64,000 nt of DNA from Orobanche coerulescens (lineage: Eukaryota; Streptophyta; Magnoliopsida; Lamiales; Orobanchaceae): the NCBI GenBank assembly GCA_033398695.1, contig CM065812.1:137460858-137524857 (forward strand), written 5' to 3'. The position numbers and the translations under genes were made by a program. Position 1 is the stretch's first letter; each line of letters starts with the position of its first letter. Positions 57,252 through 64,000 of this stretch are shown here, in pieces. Under the pieces are notes generated by a model, which searched no databases, was not told the DNA's origin, and was given only the letters and a program-made list of their open reading frames with translations.

Positions 57252-59145
57252 AACATATGGGCACCGTCCTAACACAAGACCTACAAATGTATACTCATAT
57301 GACAACGTCAATATGCTCAAAACAATAACAACAGTGTATACTCAATGGAAATCCCATGATCCAGTGCCCTCAGCATAGATCCTAAGATGATCCAACTAGA
57401 TCAACACGAGATGGATAACCAACAATATACATATGCACAACAACACATGATAAAATCAATGATGCGAATCCACATGATTCCATCAACACAACACTGGGTA
57501 ATCCAACGATCCAGTGCCCTCAGCATAGATCCCCATGATGATCCCGTCGGACCAACGCATGGTGGAAAACCTGTCCAACGATCCAGCGCCCTTAGCATAG
57601 ATCCCCATGATGATCCCGTCGGACCAACGCATAGTGGACATCCGATCCAGCGCCCTCAGCATAGATCACATGATCCCATCGGATCAACACAAGATAAACA
57701 ATACAATTATGCATACACATATGCAACTCAATATGTTCATCAACATGAACAACATATGAATCAAAAACATGAACGACACTATGATGAAATAACTAGGATG
57801 ACTTCATGTTTAGCAACATGAATGACAACCTGCATGATCAACATCATCAACACTAAACTGAATCAAACTAGCTAAGATACTTGTCCCGAGTCCTTCAGGA
57901 GAAATCTCGATGTCAAATCATCACCGACGATTATCCTTAATGCTCGGCGATCCAAACGTACCATGCACTATAGATACTCATATCCTCATCTTTATCACAA
58001 CATAACCTTGATACACGAATATGCCAATAACCGCGATAAAGCATATACATTATGATTTAACTCCCAGAATCGGAAAGACAACATATAATCCAAATCTCCA
58101 GAATTTGCAGTAATAATCATTGCTATATGCATTATAAACGAAATGAAACTGAAACTATTCATTAAATATTATAACTGAGCAAGTAATAACTTGCCTCAAT
58201 ACCGATGAAGCCGTCACCAATCCCTTGCCGTCGTCTGTAAGTTTCTCGGCCCCGATCAATGCAATCCACGAGCATCCTCGAACTTGACCGTAAGGCACGA
58301 TTCTAATCAATGGTAAATTATCGCAACCTATTGCAATAATAGATTAACAACAATCCGATAACAATCAACAACCAACACGACCAATCAATCAATCTCACGG
58401 TTTAATGATATCTCGATCATGCACAAAACCAAATAATCCAACTCAACAAATACGAACTCATATCTACAATACAAACCGCAACTCGACTATCATACTTAAC
58501 AATTAATGAAACCGATCAATAAACCCAACGGTTCCACAATTATCCCAATTAAACATAAATCCGAACAACCTGAATCAATCAATCATGAACTCATTACCAC
58601 GATACGTTTCTATAATCCGGTAATCGTATCAATGATCAACTCATCTCGATAACAAGGATTACATAACACACTCTATTCCGAATTCATACGAATTAACACG
58701 ATTCCTCCTTGTTTATAATTGTAAATTTCATAGTGGAACAATACTATCGGCATAATCGACAATTCGAACTATCCAAATAGTTCAATACCATTGGTAATCT
58801 TGTTATAAGATTAACTATAATCTAGCCGGATTCAAAATTATTATCATGATTCGTATTTCGTCAAGAACATACGAATTCTACCACTACAATCAACATAGCA
58901 TTGGTCTAAATCATCAATTCCATGATTATACTTAAAAACCATCATATATCTTATCAAATTTCCCTCTTTAATGTGGTATATATATAACAAGAACATCAAG
59001 ATCATCATGAACATCATGATTCCATAATCATGATTATAACAAATAACCTAATCGAAGACGTATATCATTGTATCTTCCAATATACAATTCACATGACCTC
59101 AAGAATAATAACAACAACACCGTAATCATATTCATACGAATTATT
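57252..59145 (-). mobile_element. C2 piece 3: LTR segment between F and I
   Basis: It resumes the C LTR in reverse with AACATATGGGCACCG after the F target duplication and continues to GAATTATT, equivalent to about 21980 of C1. The tandem repeat lies at 57355-57690 and GTATTGAGGCAAGTTATT near 58190. It is interrupted by copia I. No gene is present. Confidence 0.88.
57355..57690 (-). repeat. tandem repeat in C2 LTR
   Basis: Four units contain GATCCAGCGCCCTCAGCATA and GATGATCCCGTCGGACCAAC, the reverse of the C1 repeat. Confidence 0.88.
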
Positions 59146-60627
59146 TGTTAGGGTTGTATACGTCAAAGCATACTTTATGCTTGTATTACCTAATTTCCCG
59201 GTCTTTATCTATGAGAATATTTAATTCATTTATCACATGTTTTGCATATTTATTCACGCTATAGTTATGCAAATGCAGTCTAATTTACTTTATATTGTAG
59301 ATAATGTGGTGTGTAGTGTCACACAGAAGATCACATTATCGGTTCCTTATATAGTAATATTTAGTTCACAACCTATGTAACATTAGACCGTTATATGAGA
59401 GGTTGTAGTATATGCTTGAGATTGGTTGGTCTTGACCATTAGCATATATTAGCGTATTTGTTATACGTTGAACAGGATCGAGGTGAGATAGATTCTTCCG
59501 TACTGACTATAAGAAGAACGTACATCTCGGATAATTATTATTTCTTAATTCTAGTGATTAATATTTAATTATATATATTTAATATTTATTGCTTTGATTT
59601 ATCATGGGTGAGAGCCACAATGATTGACTCAATATGCTCGATATTTTGGGCAATATTATTATTTATATGATAATTAATATTATAGCTAGAAATCGTGTCC
59701 CGACGATCGGGTTGATCATGTCCTTGAGGCACTCGAAAGGATTATTATATCAAACCTGCAGGTGGAATTAATTTTCCGATATAATAATAAAGGTCGAGTG
59801 GTATACTCATGTATAATACATTAATTAATTAAAAGCTGTCAGTAGCTTAAATTAATTAATGGACATGGAATATCTTAAACACGGGAAATAATTAATTTAA
59901 AAGGAGCCCAATTTCGTAATTTGGGATTTTGGTAGGAAGTGCAATATTAACTTATTAGTGGACTAAGTTGATATTAATAGAGTCTTCATATTAGGAAGAA
60001 TCCTAATAATGGAAGGAAGATATCTATTGGGAGTCCTTACCATATCCTCCTTAAGGTCCCTAGAGTAGCCCAAAACACCTATAAATACAAGTATAGGGAT
60101 GGCCGATTTATTCATCAATTATTGCCCAAGAAAATCGATTTTTGTGTGTGTGTTTTAATTGTGGATCTTGACTTGTGTCTTGGATTCCATAATTTGGTAA
60201 ACACAATATTTTTCTAAAATACTCAAAATATTCAAGAAAAATAGAGAGAACAAAATCGTGAGTTTTCTTGTGAGGAAATTCGGCCGATCCCCTTGGTGTG
60301 CAAATTTAGTCCGGTAGATTGTTGCCCACACGACATCCGGACGTAGGCGGGATATACTCTAGAAGATCTTGAGGTAGAAATACAAGAAGATCGGAGAGGA
60401 GCACGAAGAGGACATAAATCGATCAAGAAGGGATTTTCTACCACTTCGCGTCAAAGGTAAAATTACCGACTCCCATGCGTAAATATATTTATTTAATTGT
60501 TTATTAATCTGTTTAGTTAATTAGTTGACAAGCCTAAATAGATCTGGTTTTTACGTTGGTTAGTTTATAAAACCTTTTATCAAATTACCTTCACCAACTC
60601 GCTTACGCTGCGTTTTATATTCCAACA
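59146..60627 (+). repeat. 5' LTR of copia I
   Basis: TGTTAGGGTTG…TTCCAACA, 1482 bp, followed by a PBS. TATAAATA at 60080-60087 is a good TATA box. It contains no gene. Confidence 0.85.
60080..60087 (+). promoter_or_regulatory. TATA box of copia I LTR
   Basis: CCTATAAATACAAG about 550 bp before the LTR end; the position and sequence fit a plant core promoter. Confidence 0.6.
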
Positions 60628-60629
60628 AT

Positions 60630-60644
60630 TGGTATCAGAGCCGG
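60630..60644 (+). other. primer-binding site of I
   Basis: TGGTATCAGAGCCGG is an initiator-Met tRNA complement, two bases after the LTR. Confidence 0.92.
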
Positions 60645-61048
60645 TCTTTAGGTTCTGTTCAATTTAATTAATTTGGTGATTAATATGCTAGCAATTAAAT
60701 ATTCGTATAGTATGATTTTTTGGAATATTTTGCTAGAATTTGTCTTGCAGGAAAATATGATCCAATTATCATGGCTATGTGATGTTTTATTTATTTACGC
60801 GTTTTGGTAATTTAGCCCGTTTTTGTGGCATGTATAAGTTTTTCCCGTGAGAAAATCCACGGGTAGAATAGGATTTATTTTTTCTTGTAATTTGATGTAA
60901 ATTCGATGTATTTTATTTTGAATAAAATTGTAATCGAGTTGGGACACTCAAAGTACGAAAGAAAAAGAAGTCCAGCGCGAAAAGGAGTCCCGATCGGACG
61001 AACCAACCGGGACCAGCAAGGAGCCGATCGGCGGTTCGGCCAGCAGGG

Positions 61049-61129
61049 CAGCTCGGTCAGCTCGGTCAGCTCGGTCAGCTCGGTCAGCTCGGTCAGCTCG
61101 GGCAGCTCGGTCAGCTCGGTCAGTTCGGG
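61049..61129 (+). repeat. 9-bp minisatellite in leader of I
   Basis: Nine head-to-tail copies of CAGCTCGGT (some ending GGG or with CAGTTCGGG). The surrounding leader (60645-61954) is otherwise non-coding; the Ser-Ser-Val run it encodes is incidental. Confidence 0.93.
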
Positions 61130-61954
61130 CAGCAAGATACGGACGATTGGGCGGCCGGCGTGGACGAGCGATTCGGGTTCGGAGTCGCCCATTCGTTTTC
61201 GCGAGATGCTTGAAGCGGTGGGAGCAAGCAGGCGAAGATTTTCTCGTTATTCAAAACGAGGAATAAAAGCCATGATAATTGGATTTAATTATCCAATTTT
61301 TTTTATTATTTATTGGTTTTTATTGTTTTGATGTATGGCATGTATGGAATGTATGCGTGATATGTTTCCTTGCATGTTAGGACGAGAAAATTAAAAACCT
61401 TAATTTTTCAAAATAACTAAGTGATTTTAAAATTGATTTTTCAAAATCAAATTGGCCTCCATAATTGGTTTAAATTGTGAAATAATTAGCATGCGCGTTG
61501 ACATTAGAGTCTTCCTCCACATCGGATGTGCTAAATTATTGGCTCACTTTGGTTTTAAACTTCAAATTTGATAACAAAAAGGTGAATATTATTTTTATGA
61601 TAGGACCTCTCCATCCGTAGGACTATTATCATTAAATAATATTCTAAGGTTTGTTAAATTATGGTGTTCACTTAGGTGTATTAATTAATAAGCTCCCCAT
61701 GAGTCTATGTTAATTAAATACATGGCCAAGAGGAACCAACTATTAATTTTACTTGTCAAAATGTGTCTTGGCTAGATAGTAAAATTAAAGACGTTAAAAT
61801 CTACTTGAAAAAGTATATGTAAACGTCCACACTATCGTGGCTTGCATGTGCGGTTTTTCAAGGTGTTGGTTGATTGCATATATATTGTTTTAAGGTTTTT
61901 CAATATATTTTGCGTCGAATTATGTGATGAATGGTGTTTTAATTTTATTCTCGG

Positions 61955-62760
61955 ATGTCTTTCAATCCACTGTTTGTTATTCTCAAAGAAAACAAACTTG
62001 ATGGCACTAACTTTGCCATTTGGAAAAGAAATCTTGATATTGTCTTGATGCCGAGGGCATAAGTTTGTTTTAAGCGAGGAGAGTCCTTTGGAACCCGAGC
62101 GGATGCCACTCTGAAGAGTTGGCTGAATTAGGAAATGGAAAAAGTCGATGAGATGGCTCATTGTTACATTTTGGCTTCTTTAACAAATGTATTGCGGCAT
62201 CGACATCGACGATGGGCTCGGCCGCGGAAATGATGAAAAATCTCACCGAGATGTTTGGTCATCGAGAAGGCGGCTAGGCAAAATGCGATGAGGGTTTTGA
62301 TGACAACCCAAATGTCCGAAGGGACCCGGTGAGGGATCACGTTCTTAAAATGATGTCTCATTTGAACGAATCGAGCATCTCGGGGCAACTATCGATGCGG
62401 AATCGCAGTCGATATTATCTTGGGCGGTTACCAAGAAGCTTTGAGCGATTCGCCTAAACTACAATATGAATCGTAGGACTTACACATTGGCGGAACTTGA
62501 CGAGCTTCAATCTGCCGAAGGTCTCTTCAAACAAGGTTATCATCAAATTCTTGCGGCAACCGTCGCTTCTTCAAAACCCCGAATGGGAAAGAAGAAAAAG
62601 CAGGTTGGCGAGAAGCAAGTGACGACTTTCAAAGCTAAGGGCAAGGCTCCTCGGTCAAAGGCTCCTCAACCGAAGCGAACAAAAAGCCGAAGGGCAAGTG
62701 CTTCAAGCTGATGCGAAAGGACATTTCAAGAGTGGCCCTTTAAGAGAGGTACGTCTCATG
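61955..62760 (+). pseudogene. gag: gag of copia I
   Basis: MSFNPLFVILKENKLDGTNF then AIWKRNLDIVL is the N-terminal signature of UBN2-type copia gag; a TAA follows MPRA. Downstream fragments in shifting frames include EMEKVDEMAHCYILASL, QNAMRVLMT, and RTYTLAELDELQSAEGLF with a Lys-rich basic tail (62466-62711). A CCHC knuckle is not convincingly preserved. It is heavily degraded. Confidence 0.82.
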
Positions 62761-62796
62761 CACTAGTAGTCAAAACATGTTTGTTGCTTGTTCCAT

Positions 62797-64000
62797 CACT
62801 TCGTGGATAGTGGATTCGGGCTCCACCGATCATGTTTGTTATGACTCGCGGGGTTCCAAGTAACCAAGGTACTTAGTGCGGATGAGATTACAATAAGTGG
62901 GCGACTATTCAGTGAAGGTACATTGCGGGGAGTCGTGCGGCTAAAAGTTGATGATAAAATTTTAGTTCTTAATAATGTATTATTAGTACCCGATTTTAGA
63001 ATGAATTTGATTTCGATTTCTAAATTGCGTCGTGATGGATATTCGTTTCTTTTGAAGATAATGCAATTATTAAAAGAAATGGTGAATATATTTGCGGGAG
63101 TACTTATAATGAAGAACTTTATATCATCAATCTTTTGACTCCCTTGCATAAATCGCTTAATTATTTGACTAAACCTAATAAAAGAAAGGAACTTTCTAGC
63201 ATAAATACAACATATTTGTGCCATTTACGATTGGGTCATATTAACCTGGGAAGGATTCAAAGATTGGTGAGCGAAGGCAAATTGGATTCGCTCCAAGATG
63301 ATTCATTTCCAACTGCGAATCCTGCTGGAAGGTAAAATGACTAAAAGGGCTTTTCAAAGCAAAGGAAATCGTGCACAAAAGGTGTTGGAATTGGTTCATA
63401 CCGATGTATGTGGTCCAATGAACATCCAGGCTAAGGGTGGTTTCGAATACTTCATCACGTTTATAGATGATCATTCGAGATATGGATACTTCTATTTGAT
63501 GCGACGTAAGTCCGAATCTTTTGATAAGTTCAAAGAATTCAAGGTGAAACGGAGAAGCGTCATGGGCGAGTATCAAGTCACTACGATCCGATCGTGGTGG
63601 CGAATACCTTAGTGGAGAGTTTTGGATTTCTGGCACATGAGGGGATTACTTCGACTCACAGCACAGTACACCACAACAAAATGGTGTTCTTTGAACGAAG
63701 GAATCGTACTTTATTAGAGATGGTTAGGTCAATGATGAGTTATTACGATTTGCCTATTTCGTTTTGGGGATACGCCTTGGAAACAATGGCGTACATTCTA
63801 AACTTGGTGCCTTCAAATCGATTCCAAAACACCCAGAATCGTGGAATGGGCGCAAGCCCGATCTAGACATGTTCGGATTTGGGGTTCTCTGACACGTCTG
63901 AATAAAGAAGTCGATAAGTTGGCATCTCGTGCAATGCGAGTGTTTGTAGGATATCCTAAGGAACGAAGGGTGGCTTATTCTCTGATCCTAAAGACCGAGA
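62797..64000 (+). pseudogene. pol: protease and integrase region of copia I (partial)
   Basis: SWIVDSGSTDHVC (about 62803) is the copia protease active site. VLLVPDFRMNLISISKL and LRLGHINLGRIQRLV give the protease end and pre-integrase region. HTDVCGPMN, TFIDDHSRYGYFYL and ERRNRTLLEMVRSMM (about 63690) are integrase core segments, in at least three frames. The second catalytic Asp region (expected DRGGEY) is frameshifted near 63590. It continues beyond the window with the VFVGYP linker. Confidence 0.86.

Larger units (their letters stand above)
59146..64000 (+). mobile_element. Copia I: 5' part of a Ty1/copia element, runs off the window
   Basis: It comprises a 5' LTR (59146-60627), PBS, leader with a 9-bp minisatellite, degraded gag, protease and the integrase start. 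RT, RNase H and the 3' LTR should lie beyond 64000. It inserted in the C2 LTR after GAATTATT. Reading-frame damage is dense, so it looks older than H. Confidence 0.88.

Noticed and set aside
60906..61331. ORF with Ser-Ser-Val repeats as a possible protein
   Set aside because: It is the 9-bp minisatellite in the copia I leader, upstream of gag and after the PBS.
1..64000. A host gene, rRNA or tRNA in the window
   Set aside because: Every recognisable coding motif belongs to a retroelement, and the only tRNA-like matches are primer-binding sites.

Overview
The window is eukaryotic, almost certainly plant nuclear DNA, and is built almost entirely of retrotransposons. Five segments form one group of long-LTR Ty3/gypsy elements (A, B, C, E, F). 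They share a U5 end (…GGGGTGTTACA) and, where the leader is present, an initiator-Met-type primer site. There are also two Ty1/copia families (D and H are one family, I another) and one L1-like LINE. I found no host gene, rRNA or tRNA. Every coding region is broken by stops, frameshifts or deletions. The organism cannot be named from sequence alone; a dicot is possible.

Layout: 1-9157, gypsy A (minus), its 3' LTR cut by the window edge, inserted in the gag of gypsy B. 9158-11927, the 5' part of B (minus: gag start, PBS, LTR). 11928-14259, a 5'-truncated LINE. 14260-15788, a plus-strand B-type LTR fragment. 15789-24706, C1 (plus), a non-coding LTR element with LTRs of about 3.7 kb and an internal region of about 2 kb. 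24707-24754, a B-type promoter scrap. From 24755 to 59145, a second C-type element (C2, minus) split by insertions: copia D at 26209-33478 and gypsy F at 33949-57246. F carries two more insertions: solo LTR E at 34075-37769 (exact 5-bp target duplication) and copia H at 41078-50255. C2 is finally cut by copia I at 59146, which runs off the window.

The most interesting signal is a shared LTR architecture in the gypsy group. Next to the TATA box lies a dense array of short CpG-rich near-palindromes whose sequence differs by family: TTACGGCCGTAA in A, TTAGCGTGCGCTAA in B and E, TTACGTACG(C/T)TAA types in C and F. About 170-220 nt past the TATA box is a canonical GT splice-donor-like site. In the coding elements A, B and F the gag ATG lies one base after a pyrimidine-rich CAG acceptor-like site. 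This predicts a leader intron that removes most of R/U5, a tandem-repeat block (seen in A and B) and the PBS, which would separate a translatable gag-pol mRNA from full-length genomic RNA. The A and F leader exons lack ATG; the leaders of non-coding C and E contain several. This is inference from sequence and needs RNA data.

Other notable items are a 93-bp-arm near-perfect inverted repeat replacing most of D's 5' LTR, a 44-bp tandem duplication that breaks D's reverse transcriptase, and an Asp in place of the catalytic Glu in F's integrase.
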